A stretch of DNA of 64,000 nucleotides from Trichaptum fuscoviolaceum (Eukaryota > Basidiomycota > Agaricomycetes > Hymenochaetales > Trichaptaceae), in the NCBI GenBank assembly GCA_910574455.1, contig CAJSYZ010000012.1, forward strand, positions 737,317 to 801,316, given 5' to 3'. Below, piece after piece: positions 44,586 to 57,599 of this stretch. Numbering within the stretch: position 1 is the stretch's first letter; each line of letters begins with the position of its first letter. The position numbers and the translations under genes are program-made. The notes beneath the pieces were generated by a model. The model was not told where the DNA came from. It searched no databases and saw only the letters and a list, made by a program, of their open reading frames with translations.

Positions 44586-47160
44586 TCAAAACCCATATGC
44601 ACCACCTTTCACGTCCGGCGCCGCAGCAGCATACGGATGAGACAGGCTCCTCCCATGCCGTGCGTCGTGGTCCCGGTAGTCAAAGTCGTACGCCTCCACG
44701 TCGGGCGTCTGCGCCTGTGGGTACCCATATCGGACGTGCGGAAGCGTGACCGCCACTTCCTCTTCCCTGCCCCTCTCCGTGTCAACATGGAAGTCGAGGT
44801 CCGAATGCACGCTCGTCTCGACCTTGATCGCGAGCTTGTCCGGGTCGTCCTCGTCGTCGTCTCCCCGGTGGTAGGCCTCTGAGTCCTTGTCACCAAGTCC
44901 AAGTCCAAGTGCGCGCCCCAGCCGTAGCTTCTGACTGGCGCTAGACCGAGGGCGCTGAATCTGAGCTTGGAGCCCCTTGCCACTGGCGCTATGGCCATCG
45001 CCGAGCGTGTCGTCCGTCGAGCGCGTCGCCGCGTTGTACGACTCCACGGCCGTCCCATACCCGAACTCCTTCCCAAACTCTTTCGTCGGGCGGCCTGCGG
45101 AGCCTGTGGCCCTGAAGGACGGCATCGAGCGCGAGACATGCGAGAGGTGGATGGACACGCCGTTCTCCCCGCTCTTCATCGTCGTCAGCAGCGCCGCTCG
45201 CGCGTTGAGCGAGGCGAGGTAGCAGTTGACGTAGACTGCGTGATGGTTAGCACCCGCGGTGACTTGATACACTGCACAAAAGACGCACGTTTGCTGAGAT
45301 TTAGGTAGAACGCGAGGAAGACGAGGTTGGTGGGCATGACCGCGTAGGTGATCATACCCGCCGCTGCGTCGATCGCGGTGAGCATCCCCGTGTTGACCGT
45401 ATACACGATCAGCGTCATTAGCACCGAGTCCGTCCTTTAAGATTAAGACCACATCAGCTCAATCCTCCTTAAGGCAGAAAAGAATTCTGACCTGTTGAAG
45501 CCGGTGCGGCTCGTCCATAAGAAATAGCTGAGCACGAGCGCGACGTAGAGGTCCGCACCCAGGTTCGTGGCGAAATTAACGTAGAAGAGATTTTGCACGG
45601 CGGCGAGGCCGAGGAAGGAGTGAATCCCGAAGGCGCGGGCGGTGATAACTATTAATGTAGAGCAGGGGGGGAATAGTTTAGATCGGGTTGTTGTGAGTAA
45701 AGGGACGAACAATGACAAGAAACAGCTCGGTTGCACAGGCTAGCAATGTCAAAGTGGCAGCCATCGAAGCAGAAGAACAAAGTGTATGCAAACGGGGACC
45801 CATTTGAATCCCCTCCCCCACACTTTCCATCTCCCCCCGAAAGCCGCCGAGGCCCAGCATACAGTGAACACGTCGACGAAAGAGGGGAAGTGAGGGAAAT
45901 CGAGCTCGAAGGGATAGCTTGAAAGCCGGAGTGGACAGGAAACAAATTGAGCGATTCGGGCCCAAGATCAAGGTGAAGTGCGGTTGTGACGGAAAAAAAA
46001 AATGACCTCCCTACCAGTACATAGAGCCGAACAATTGAAGGGACAACGGAAATGAGGTTCCAAAAGGAATAGCAGATCATTTTACCGCATACCTCTCGTT
46101 CCATTCTGCATTTCAAATTGCATGCCCCAAGTTTACGAGGAACAAGATAGGAAGGGCACTCGTTCTGCGTCTCAGAAAGAAGCGAAACGAGACGATGAAG
46201 AGAGAGAAAACGAAAGATGAAATAACTCACCACTTCCAACGACAAGGTCAACGACGGAGATGGCGACGATCCCGCCCGTTAGGAGAAGGTTGCCGTGGCT
46301 CACTGGATTCCGCGTAATAAATGCGTTGTGCCATTAGTGCGTGCCGGAATTCGAGTGTGAAGATCAGCGCGAAAGGGAGGAGGCAAAAGAAACAGTTGGT
46401 CAGTCATCATATTTTCATGTCAGATTGTGTGAAGAAAGGAAGCGGTTTCAAACATGGAGACCAGAATCCCAAGAAGCTCATAGCGATCGTGGTGTGCACA
46501 CGACCACGACAGAGAACGACCGGCAGCTCGGCATATCCGTTGATGGCTCCCGTCGATCCCTTTCGAAGCCCTCACCTGAGAAACTGCGGACAGAGATCGA
46601 CAGAGATGGAAAAGGGAAGGAATTGAACAAGTGTGGAAAGACTCACGTCTGTGAACACGCTTTGCGAACATGCTGCGCACGATAAAGTCGCTCAATGACT
46701 GTCCGAGACCGATTGTTACAATAGGGGGTCCGAGACAAATTACGAGACTCGTATATCAGAATGCGACCCCTCGGCACGCAAAACACGCGACTCACCGTGA
46801 CAAGGACATGCAGCTTGACACTCCATACTATCCCGCTGATGGACGCCGGGTCTGCGAAGTTCGAGACGAGGTAGTGGTACGTGACGTGCGCGGTGAGGAC
46901 GACGTCAAAGGAGTCGAGCGAGAAGAGGGCGAAAACGAGAGACTGGAGCCAGCGCGAGTCGGTCGAGCTGTAGCGCTGGGAGTAGAGGAAGGTCTGGAGG
47001 CAGGTGATGCCGTACAAGCTGAAGTATGAAAGATTAGGAGGGGTATGGTGAATTGATGGCCAGAAACGTACAAGAAGGATGCGAATGCGCCTAAGAGGAT
47101 TGGCCCGAGGGTGTTGTCGAACGATGGGAGCACGACGCTCGTGCTGCCTGCCGCCGACAT
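44586..47160 (-). CDS. DUF6534-type multi-pass membrane protein (2)
   Basis: Seven exons (47072..47160, 46796..47018, 46647..46698, 46231..46302, 45492..45648, 45289..45434, 44586..45235) total 1389 nt, 462 residues; all phases fit. It shares the family pattern with the gene at 29673: VVLPSFDNTLGPILLG near the start, MFAKRVHRLSHGNLLLTGG, and VYTVNTGMLTA before the last TM pair, then NCYLASLNARAAL. The cytoplasmic-type tail is longer (about 200 residues), Ser/Asp/Arg-rich and acidic in the middle. Two introns are 344 and 582 nt, far longer than the usual 50-60 nt here. Their splice sites look normal (GTGAGT donors), so the gene is called intact, but both introns may hold inserted DNA. Function unknown. 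Confidence 0.8.
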
Positions 47161-48970
47161 CGTGTACGTCTCGTCACCCGCCTCTAGTTTGAGGTCACGG
47201 TATGTATAATCCCGGACGCAGAGCCCCGTATCAGCCACAGATCCGTTCTCCTCGAAGAAAGGGGGAACCGTGCCCGTAGGTTCTCCGGGTGCACACTGTC
47301 CCTGTCTTCCTTCAAATCAATGCGTCAAAGTGCGTACGCGTCCTTCAAACCAATGTTGCGGCGTCGTCAATGTCGTCTGCCAGTGTGCCGGGGAGGTCGA
47401 GGAGAACAAGAAATGGGTGTGAACGCGAAGGCGGGAATATGACAGGCACTCGGACGTTCATATAGAAAAACAGAAGTGTGTGTGGAAAGAGGATGAGAGT
47501 CTGTGTAAACTTAGTACAAGTTCCGCTGGAGCAGATCTCATCATTCATCTAATCTATGACCTTCCGGGACCCTGCCAGGTTTTTCAATCTTCTGTCGCTT
47601 ATATAACCGGAAAATACTTTGCCGACACCTTGAACATTTGAGTTCACTCAGGATCAGACTTGGTATAAAATCCCTTGTGTAAGTAATCAGATATAGTCAA
47701 CCTCAGGCTGTGCGTAAGTAAGTAAATATGCCATGCGCAATATTGAACAGTCGTCACTCAGCTTCAGGCTGCCGAATGGTGTACTTCAATGAAGAGAGTC
47801 AGAGCTTGAAGATCTTCCGGGGTAAAACGGCACTCCGGCATCCTCGGCCGGTTTTAACTTCCCAGCTTTCTGCGTGCCTGCTTGCCCGTCTCGCTCTGTT
47901 CCCGCACTCACTTCAACACCCGTGTGCAAGAGATAACGTATGCTTGAATCAGAGGAAAGAAATATGAACCTAGAGTTATGGTCAATACGTCGCTATGTGG
48001 GCATCGCCGCCCAGAGACTTTTGCAACCATGGATTGAGGTACAACTAGACCCTGTGAGCCTTCCCGGCGGGTTGAACATATTTTGCAACCATAATTCAGT
48101 TCCCCTCTCTTCCATGGAACGTCCAGCAGCTTGAGGACATCGAGAATCGACCCGTGCAGGGTAACCCTGAGATACGAACGAGCCGAATTGCTACTTTATT
48201 TTCCATATCGATGCCCTATATTGCCTCCAGAACCGCTTTCTTTCCGCTTTCGTCCTTGCGCGATTTGGTTGATCTGTATCTTATCTGGGTCCTCAGGTCA
48301 GTGGCTTGGTGGCTGACCATGTAAGCAGTCTCGGAAAGCCTCTCTCTCGACCAAGTGGATGATAGTTTATAATGATCGATGGCTTGCTGTGGAGGATGGC
48401 CTAAAACGCGAAATGGCACCAATACCAACTTGAGTACATCGCCCGCTTTGATCCACCCTAACCCCCTTACCTTCAAACGAGAGTTTCCATCACGGGACAA
48501 GCACCAGTACCCTCGGATACTAGGTCCAAATGGCCTTGCACAGTTGACGGCTGGATGGTACCGGACGAATGCAAACACGGTGCGGATAAACCTGCCCTGC
48601 CCTCGGTGAATTAACCAGACACCCTCTTTGCTTCTCGTCGTCTTCTCACATACATCTGCGCGACTAGCAGAAGCCAATATTAATATCCCACAATTGCCTA
48701 TTGTCTTCTCTCATCTAAGAAGCCTGACCCTGCTCGCATTCTCACCGATCCTTGATGATCCATACAGACTGGCTACGAGATGCGATGATCGTGCAGCAGG
48801 AGCTATTATTGGGGCTCTTCTCATGCCAACAATAAGAACGTCTTGATATATAAAACTCAACGTCCAAACACTAACCACAGCACTATGCGCTGTCGAGCTG
48901 GCGAGTGACATGGGAACGTAATGCTCAGCGGCGTACTGCTTGAAGTTGGTGTTATCGGTCCCGAACAATC
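47161..48970. other. Intergenic, nothing recognised
   Basis: Promoter side of the DUF6534 gene, then mixed DNA. Open stretches on both strands at 48216..48677 carry no recognisable motif. Confidence 0.4.
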
Positions 48971-49737
48971 CTATTTTACAGCCTTAGCTTCCGATGTCTC
49001 AGCCGAGGACTCTTCTGAATGTTGAACCAACTCACAAGTCTCCTCCGTCTCCTCCAAATCCATATCTTCCTGATTTTTTCGGCCGTTTCCAGCTCGACAA
49101 TGAACCAGGACGGCTCCAGCTGCAGCGTGCCCTTGAAGCTCGTCTTTGCCCGACTCGGAGCCGCTCACGCGTGCGCGGACGTGACCCGCGATCACCATAC
49201 AGGAGAAGTCCCCGGCATTTGCGAGAAGCCTCACCGGAACTTCAACGATCATGATCCCAGGCGGGGTGCTGTCGATGGCCACCGTACAGTATGTACATCC
49301 ATACACCGATGCATCAAACGTGCACCGTCCGGCGATCTCCCGTGCTGCAGACGTCTCGAGACGTGCACGATCTCTGACAACGTCCGTCCGTATCCCAGAT
49401 GCAAAATGCCGTGAGCCACCCACTTGAATAGGATGGCCCCGAGGGTTCATGACTGAATAAATGGCTCGGGTATCATCGCCCTTCATTGATGTCGAGAAGC
49501 TCGGTATGATGATCTCATGAAGAGCAAATTCGCTAACCTACATGTATGCTGAGACTTGAGACACGGTATTAATAATCATAAAAAGAGCAAATTCGGCTTC
49601 GGATTAGTACACTCACTTTTTGCTGGAGGAGGCTGGCGAGGCCGAAGGCCATTTCGCTGAAATCCATCGCACTCCTTTTGTCTCTCATGTGCCACGAAGT
49701 GTTACCGCAACTCCTCCGCGTTTGCATTTTTTTGGAG
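48971..49737 (-). pseudogene. DUF4419-type protein, decayed
   Basis: Pieces resemble fungal DUF4419 proteins in the right order. NANAEELR, then a stop and HFVAHE, lie upstream near 49680-49735. MDFSEMAFGLASLLQQK (49617..49667) ends at a GTGAGT donor; a 79-nt intron leads to EFALHEIIIPSFSTS (exon from 49537). GWLTAFCIWDTDG, EVPVRLLANAGDFSCMVIAG and TLQLEPSWFIVEL follow. These last three lie in different frames, and the 100-plus residues normally between the PSFSTS and GWLTAF regions are missing. So the copy has a stop, at least two frameshifts and an internal deletion. DUF4419 has no known function. The family call is from pattern memory. Confidence 0.55.
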
Positions 49738-49784
49738 CACATTGCAAGAGTTCTGGGCCGTTTTGTGGGTGAGATTGTGAGCAC

Positions 49785-50782
49785 TGAGAACTCCTCAAGC
49801 TCTGAGACTCTTTACTTAACTGGATTTAATTGCTGAAGGATCGCATTTTATGCATCATGGCTGACATTAACGAGAGCACAAGTGAAGAGAGGACGAAGCG
49901 AGATACCTTAGATGATGGCTGAGAGTTCTCTATATGATTCGATATCAGAAGTTTGTATGCGCTCGGAAGATTGAAACTAAACTCACGTTTGCACCACCCG
50001 ACTTGGAAGCCGTTGGCAGCTAGACAGATTTGAGTCCGTCCCCCCTGCTACATAAGTGAAGTTAGAATGGCTTTGCTTCCCGGGATCTGCATCGTCACCG
50101 GTAACTTTCAATGTGATGCCAGAAATAGTGTAGAGACCTTCCCACCCGAAGATGGTTTGGGCAATGAACTGAAGGCTTGAAAAGTGGACACTAATATGAT
50201 CCAGACCCGATTAGAGAAGAGACGAATGCTGTCCCTGAGCGATGTCAAGGCATGGCAAGGGGACGAAGGAGTGTCACTGCGGAAACCTGAGACCGAGCAA
50301 TAAATGACAGGTTGGTGGTCAGAGTGTAATATAGCTGACATCAGAAGCCCTTGCCAGTGAGCTGCATGAGAGTAAACGGCTGTCTGCAAGGAATTGGTTC
50401 GGATTGATTAAGAAATATTCAAACGTCATGAGCTTTCATTTGGTTCTTACCCGCGTGTTTCGTACTGATCTTTGCTGGGACGGCTTGCGATGAAACCTGA
50501 TGGTGAATTGGGGTTAGTGGAGACGAGATATCAGAATTAGCATATCATATCCGGGCATCGAGCGGCGAGTTACAGTAATGCACGTTCATAAGCTTACCAA
50601 GAGCTCAAAGGCTTACTATAACGTGAAGGTCGAGACTCCGAACGGTAGCGCCGGAGCCGTGTTTGTGCTAGACGATTATTTGGATACAGATACCACAATA
50701 CAACGATTTGCCCAATGGGCCACGAGAAAAAAATCAAAGATGATTTTAAACCAGGATACGTTCCCTGAAAGCAATCAAAGTT
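49785..50782. other. Intergenic; one short plus-strand ORF
   Basis: An ORF from ATG 50578 to about 50838 (86 codons) overlaps the 3' end of the dehydrogenase pseudogene on the other strand. It has no known motif and may be chance. Nothing else seen. Confidence 0.35.
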
Positions 50783-52047
50783 CTACGCAATATGCATACC
50801 ACCGTCGCAGGAGTACGTTTGACCTTGGCCGGAAATGATCAACACATCCCGGATGCTTTGCCAATTTGCTCACCTGTGATGTATGCCGAATCCTTGGACG
50901 CCAGGAATGAGACGAGCCCCGCAATGTCTTCCGGACGGCCCAGCTGACCCAGCTTTATAGTGTTCGAGATGGCCTGCGACCGAAAACCGGACTTTGATCA
51001 TGTGTCGTCCGACGAGGAAGTGCTCACTTACATGCTGCTCAAACCCGCCCTTCGGAATACCGAGGATGGTTCAGCTGAGTCCCGAAGGTCATTCCCTGCA
51101 GTCAACCGATGTCAGACGGTGTAGCTGGGTAGCCAACAGCACACAAGTCAAAGGAAGCTCACACATGTTGGTACCCCCAATAAATCCCGGTGCGTATGCA
51201 TTCGCCGTAATCCCGAGCTTCGCATACTCCATAGCTAATAAGAGGCATCGAATTGTTTTTGAAACAAGCGAGAGCGTCATCTTGCAAAGACACGCACCTG
51301 CTGTCTGAGTCAAGCCGCGTACGGCAAACTTACTTGCGCAATATGCAGAGCAGAGCGGTGCACCTGTATGCCAGAGGGTCTTAAGTTAGTCGGTATTTCC
51401 GATCGATGGTGAATGTGTTGTGTCACCTGTGAGGCCTGCCACGGAACAACCACCTGAAGGGCAAGATCGCGTTAGGTATTGAGAGAAATTTTGAATGGGA
51501 TCGGCCACTTGCCTATAAGCTTGCCTCCTTCTCCTTGCTTGATCATCTGCTTTGCCGCCCATTTGTAGCAGAACATCATGCCTCGGACATTAACAGAGAA
51601 AATTGCATCCCATGTTTCTTGATCCACAGGTACGTTTGAAGTAAGCCTTGCTGTCAATGTAATATTAAATAGCTCAGCAATATACTAGCTTTGGTCTAAG
51701 GAGACTGCTTTGAATATCGCGACATTTGGTACCATCTGCTCAGGTCGTTCACCGCTGCGGCTCATGTTGCTAGTCAGACATGCACGCACCACATCAACGA
51801 AGCCCAGCTCATTCGCAGTCCTTTCAACAATGTTTTTGACATCTTCTTCCACCGATACGTCCCCGATAACTACAAGGGACCTACGGCCATTTTCACTGAT
51901 TTGGCCAACGAGAGCGTCGACATCGTCTTTGCGGACCGGCAAGTCATTGACAGCGACATCGAATCCATCGTTGGCAAGACGGAGGGCGATGACTTTGCCG
52001 AGATCGCCGGCTGCTCCTGTGACAATCGCGACACGAGGTGAAGCCAT
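50783..52047 (-). pseudogene. Short-chain dehydrogenase/reductase, probably decayed
   Basis: Recognisable exons: 51790..52047, about 51688..51735, about 51513..51650, 51427..51453, 51298..51363, 51164..51234, 51032..51095, 50874..50973, 50783..50823. Rossmann motif TGAAGDLGKVIA, catalytic YxxxK in [31 protein letters not shown] and the C-terminal end GQTYSCDGGMHIA mark a classical NAD(P)-dependent SDR. Defects: the usual NAG motif region reads MVPNVAI; no good splice pair joins the second and third exons; the exon 51032..51095 needs a one-base shift between its two halves. One intron (51454..51512) starts with GC (GCAAGT), a known minor donor. The start codon and first exon are normal. Either recently inactivated or affected by sequencing errors. 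Substrate unknown. Confidence 0.7.
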
Positions 52048-54059
52048 GAGTGTGTTGAGCAGGAGGCAGAGAAGGTTGGGAGGTTCAGACGGAGGCCAGA
52101 AAAATTCTGAGGCTCGAAGTACTAGGAGAGGCTTTGGGACACGAAATGAATATCTCTGCCTTCTTATACTGTAAGATACATAACCCCTTTTGATAAACCA
52201 CTTCAATCACGAATCGTATATGTCACGGGTAGCCGTGATGGAAGACGGAAGCCAGTGGCTAGTACGCACAAATGCTTGTGCTGTTGTAACACGCCGCATT
52301 TTAGAGCTATTCCGGACGGCGGTCTTTTTCAAGAGGTGTTACCAGTGATGATCATCCAAGTCTTCAAGATTAGTCGTCGTTCTGACCGGGGAGACGGTTA
52401 ACTCGGAGAGCACAGTATTGCGGACAGCCGGAAAGACGAGAATATTAACTGGAACGGGCACTTGAAGGAAGATAGAAAGTCCAAACTGTTGGCCTGCTGC
52501 GTCGAATCCTCGATCTATGGGTGAACATATGTAAAACGCTACTCGCAGCCGGACTCAAGTTGTCTCACCTGAATGCAGAGCCGTCAGGCATCATCATCAC
52601 TATTGATTGTTAATATCTGCCCATGAATAATCAGACTAAAGAAGTATCAGACTCAACCATAAGACGCTCACAGAGGTACGAAGCGACTGAAGACCTGCAT
52701 CCTACGACCTGCATCCTACGACATCCTAGCGCTCTCTCAGATTGCATCTTCTACTCAAATCCGGTCGGAAGTTTTCCAGCTACCCTCCTCAACTCGTGTA
52801 CAGCGAGAACTTGTCGCATCCGACCACTGGCATGGGACAGTACTAGTCGAAGATGGCAGAACGACCCCACTGAGAGTGCATCGTTGCTCTATCCGCCATC
52901 TGGTAGCTATCACGTCGGATGGACATACGACCAATTTGCAGGCTGGAATGTCGACGGAGTCCGTTATCATGAACAATAAGTTGAGCAAAAGTAATGGAAT
53001 CCTCACTTTTCATCGCGTCTTCATTCATCTCCCCGCTGTCTCCCTGCCATCATTAGCCAGTGCTTTGAACTTTCACCTGCTGTACGCTTTCCGCGCGCCT
53101 CACGCAGCATTTCACCGTCGTCTGGCCTGACAATCGTCTCTGCATCCACATCACCGAAAGCATCTCATTAACATCAAGATATTCCTCCAGTTGCAGCTTC
53201 TCGTGCCATACAATCCTCCTCCTGCGCGATGCATTCAAACTACGCGCTATACCCGAGCGCAAAGTGCATGCATAAGTATATGATGACGAACTCGTCGTTC
53301 ATCGAGATGTGGCCAATGCATTGAAATGGGCTGAAGGTGGTGTAAAAGAATGCGAGAGATTCGGAAATTGGACTCACGGACTTCGAGTCGCGTGTCAAAC
53401 TCAACCTTCCGCACTGAGCTCGACTCGACGACTACCACAGTAGGCTCAAAACTTGTGGATACATAAGGGTGCGATGGAGGACTAGGAGACTAGTTTGGGA
53501 TGCATGGTGTTGAGTTGATGTATGGCAACCTGAAAGGGTGAGTTGTTGAATCATGTATATACATCGTCCCATAACATTCCAATTTTAACAGTTCGCTTTT
53601 GCATGAATTGGATGTCGAAGTAAATCCCTATCAGTCGCATGCTTACTCTGAATTGCTTTGTATTGCAGGTGGGGACTGCCTCAAGGCAGCCGGCCATAAA
53701 TTTCCGAGAGCAGCCATCGGACTAGGCTGCAATCCATCACAAATCCAGAGATACGAAGATTTCTTTCTGACTGCGCGGCTTAAAGCTTATTCGTTGCCCG
53801 AAGCTGAAGTCCACCTCTAGGCATCGTGAAGAGCACCAATAAGCTACTGCAGTCTTTGAGCTGTAGCCAGAGCGTGCTATTTTCCGCTCGCGGCATGATA
53901 GTCGTACCCATTCACGTCACGATCGTGGCTGACACGGGACGGTCTTGGACCTTGGCTTCGACACCCAGCTGCAGTCGATCCTCCCTTCCTCCTTTCGGTC
54001 ACTCGCACCATCTCGCTTTATCTGCAGGGAACTCGGTCGACTTTTCTGTGTATCTTACA
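52048..54059. other. Intergenic, nothing recognised
   Basis: Two kilobases without a supported gene. A plus-strand ORF at 53599..53820 and others near 52623 and 53826 have no motif; the frame from 53826 simply continues open into the MYND gene. Confidence 0.4.
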
Positions 54060-55343
54060 ATGGTACCATCTGACGACAGGGACGGACTTCTGTACGCGCT
54101 TCAATCAATGGGCGTGCAACTATCCACAACGACGAAGCTATCTACAAAGAACCTAGAGAAGAAACTGAAAAAAGCACTACATCTCTCGCAAAGAATGAAG
54201 ACATATCTGAGAGGGGGCAACTCACTTGATATATCTTTACTAGAGGACTGGGGTGCTACTTCTGTACTTGATGGTCTCCGGGCTCACGTTGTCAAAGAGG
54301 CAGAAAACGACGTTGACGCGTTAAGGTGGCATGTGCGATCAATGGAGCTTGGCAACTCCCTTCTCCAGGATCTATGGCTCACGATGATGCGCCTGGCGAT
54401 GTCACTTGACGAGAGAGTAACGAGAACCTTGTTGTTCGATAAGAAGAAGAATGAAGGAAACATTGTCGTCTTACGAGTGAGTTGATAAAACTGGACTGTG
54501 AGGATCTAATAATTTGATTCTTTGCATCAGGTTGTCAAAGTCTGTGCTATTGAAACGAATATTCCGCTGTTTGTCGTTCTATACGATAGCAATCCTAAGC
54601 TGCGTGACGGGAAACACATAGACAAATTTTGGCCTCAAGTCGGTCTTGATTGCTCAGTCGCAGAACAGAAACTATTGCTGAGGGTTCTAGAAAGCAATCG
54701 GAAGAGATTGACTCCCGACTACGAGCCTGACTATCTTCCCTCTGAGAGTCATTCTAAACTCTCTTTCATCCTTCCTTTAAACCTTCTTAGCATGGTCCAC
54801 ATTACGTCTTTGTCGAATGTTACCACTTGCGTGGTCTGTGGAAGGAAGGCAAAGGTGAAATGTGCTCAATGTCAAGCCTTTCCATACTGCGGGAAAGGTG
54901 CACAGTGTCCGTTTTTTTTTCGCGCTATTGTTGCTAATATTCGCCCAGATTGTCAATGCGCCGATTGGCCTAGTCACAAAAGAATATGCAAGTCTCTCGC
55001 GGAGGGAAACTGGATCGACGTATGCTTTGAAGAGCCGGGCGACGACCCTTTTACGCCGAATGCTCGTGGGAATAGGCCGTTTGTGATTAAAATTGTAGCA
55101 GCATCGGAATCTCTTTCGGAATCTCCATCACACGAGGCCGACGACTCTTCTGCTGCTGTTTGTATTTACGACAAAGGGAAGACACTACATGTGCATATTC
55201 TCCAGGAATCCGATCCAGAAAAGTATGAACTTCTCATCATCGCTACTCGCAACACAGGCCACTACCGTTGGGCAAAAAGGACATGTGATTGGCAGATGAG
55301 TATTTGTATTGATCGTGAACCTGATGATGATCTCACATGGTGA
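54060..55343 (+). CDS. MYND-type zinc finger protein
   Basis: Three exons (54060..54476, 54531..54897, 54949..55343) give 392 residues with consistent phases. The MYND finger CVVCGRKAKVKC-AQC-YCGKDCQ-ADWPSHKRIC lies at about residues 245-285, split by the second intron after YCGK. MYND domains mediate protein contacts. The N-terminal helical region (DRDGLLYALQSMGVQL; KLSTKNLEKKLKKAL) and the C-terminal YRWAKRTCDWQMSICIDRE segment are typical of a large Agaricomycete MYND family of unknown role. The frame is open upstream of 54060, but that ATG fits the family's N-terminus. The second intron has a weaker donor (GTGCAC) and a long T run. Intact. Confidence 0.85.
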
Positions 55344-56010
55344 AAAACAAATTATAATGAAGGTGCGTGATTAGAACTTCAATTTTCTTTACGCGTCTGA
55401 ATATCGTTCCCAAATGGCTCAGCCAGTCTGACTGTCTGTGGCAGTACTCCGTCGAACCTCAACATCCACCGGATTTATTGATACCTAAATGATCTAGTAT
55501 ACACCAGCAGCAACTTTCGAAACCATATTCTGCCTTGATTTTGACCGTCTGCGCTCTTACTCTGTAATCTGCTTTTCCCGCCTTCAGCGGTCCCTCTGGG
55601 CTTCTGATCCCCTCACGTCTGTACTGTGCTGAAGCTTATGATCCCCAGACCCCATCCTCTCTAATCGTCGACCTCCCCCAAGAACCTTCCTAGTGTACAA
55701 CGGACTCCCTTCATTGTCAATACCCGGCCTGGAGGCACACTTCCAGCTCGTCCATGTGCCTACAGATGTAATTTGCAATATATTTATTCATGTCGCAAAG
55801 ACATGTGAGATCTACCTACACCACTATCACCCACATAATTCATATCATGCGAGGACTAAATACTGCAAGAAAATCTACGACATTGTAGTAAGCATCCTCT
55901 TGGCACCGGCCAATCATTGGCAGCTTCAAGTTCAGTGATCGTGGGAAACTAACACGAAGACTTGCTCTACCGTGACAATGTAACTTACGACCATCTTCTC
56001 GTCTTCCATC
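55344..56010. other. Intergenic
   Basis: 667 bp between the MYND gene and the first epoxide hydrolase, same orientation. No ORF or motif with support. Confidence 0.45.
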
Positions 56011-57599
56011 ATGTCTTTCCAGAACCCGGAAAAAATCAGTATCTTCTACGACGAGAAAACAGTACAAAGCATGAAAACTCTCTGTGAATTATCCGCTCTT
56101 CCGGAAAGATCCCCTATACCTACATCTATTCCCTGGAAGCTTGGCATCGAGCACTCTTATTTGAAATATTTAAGGGAGCAATTCATTATCGAATGGTCTT
56201 GGAACGAACTCGAGGAAAGAATCAACAAATATGATAACTACACAATACAGTACGAGGAGGGTGAAGATGTACTGAATGTCCACTTTGTTCATGCGAAGAG
56301 TTCTCGGAGTGATGCAATACCAATCATGCTCCTTCATGGCTGGCCAGGTACGACTTCATATATACTATGCGTTCCTCTCCAAACGTACATATATATAACT
56401 TGATGTAGGCTCTTTCTTCGACTTTCATAAAACAGTAGACGAATTGATCAGCCCGGAGAACGACTCCGATCCAGCGTAGGTGTTGACTTCTCCTTTTCGA
56501 AGCTATGTGACAATATTCCAAAGATTCAATGTCGTTATCCCATCCCTACCAGGCTTCTTCAAGTCTACATTACCAGATCGTGAAGGATGGACCATCGCAG
56601 ACACTGCGCGAGTCTTCCATGGGCTCATGACTAAGGCATTGGGTTACCCGAAGTTTGTTGTCCAAGCTGGAGACTGGGTAAGCCAATATTATCATATGAC
56701 GTTCACTAATAGACAGAGCTAAGTCATACATTCAAAAGGGGTCACATCTGCTCCGCGTGATGGCCCACATGTTTCCCGATTCTATGCCGTTTCTGCACTT
56801 CAACGCGTTTGCGGCATGGACCCCACCTCGAGTAAGCACGGAAAATATCAGTGACATCGAGAAGAAGTTTTTGGAACGCAGAGAGGAGTATCAGTCGATA
56901 GGACGCGGCTATGTCGATATACAGAGCACGAAGGTAGGTATACAACTTGAATCTTCCGTGACAACGCAATAGACGCCGAGCCCGCTTCTAGCCACTTACA
57001 ATTGGACTGGCCATTTCCGCCTCTCCGCTTTCTCTATTGGCTTATATCGGTCATAAGATATACAATTGGACAGATCCTGAGCTTGTTGATGAACGACATA
57101 TCCTTGATACTGTCGCGCTCTATTTCTTGAGCGGGTCCTTCGCGTCCTCCGTTCTCATCTATCATCAGGTGAATGGCTAATTACCTCGACCTCGTGAGGA
57201 GAGTGTAGCTTGACCTTGCATCCATGAGCAGAGTCAGCATATCATCGCTGACGTGTTTACAGACCCGTCGAGCTGGCAAATAAAGAGCAAGATAGGTTAC
57301 TCCGCATTTGTGAGTTATATCCACCACCTACGCCTTGAATTTCGCGACAACTTCGTACGTAGCCATACGAGATTAATGGGGCATTGAAGGACGAGATAAA
57401 GCTGTATGGTGACCTAGTGTACTACAGCGGTAAGTTATAAACCTCGTTGTACATTCTCGATTGTATGCGCCAAGAAAACTCACAAAATTTCCCAGAGCAT
57501 AAGAATGGTGGGCATTTCCCAGCTGTGGATAGTCCGAAGGAATTAGTAAAAGATGTGAGGGCTTTCATATCTACCATAGGATCTTTCAGCTGGACATAG
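56011..57599 (+). CDS. Epoxide hydrolase, EHN-domain type (1)
   Basis: Eight exons (56011..56347, 56409..56475, 56524..56677, 56739..56933, 56992..57168, 57232..57309, 57363..57429, 57496..57599) total 1179 nt, 392 residues. Alpha/beta-hydrolase: N-terminal EHN lid (WKLGIEHSYLKYLRE...WSWNELEERI), oxyanion motif HGWPG, nucleophile Asp in QAGDWGSH, and catalytic His in GGHFPAVDSP. It adds water to epoxides, as microsomal EH does; no N-terminal anchor, so probably cytosolic. For exon 5 the acceptor CTTCTAG before PLTIGLA gives an open frame; the earlier AATAG would hit a stop. Paired tail-to-tail with a paralogue of the same length. Intact. Confidence 0.92.

Noticed and set aside
44609..45139. 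Arg/Thr-rich 176-codon ORF
   Set aside because: Shadow of the DUF6534 C-terminal exon.
45652..46251. 199-codon ORF filling the 582-nt intron of the DUF6534 gene
   Set aside because: It is not in frame with either flanking exon and starts at a TTG; no motif. Kept only as the long-intron remark.
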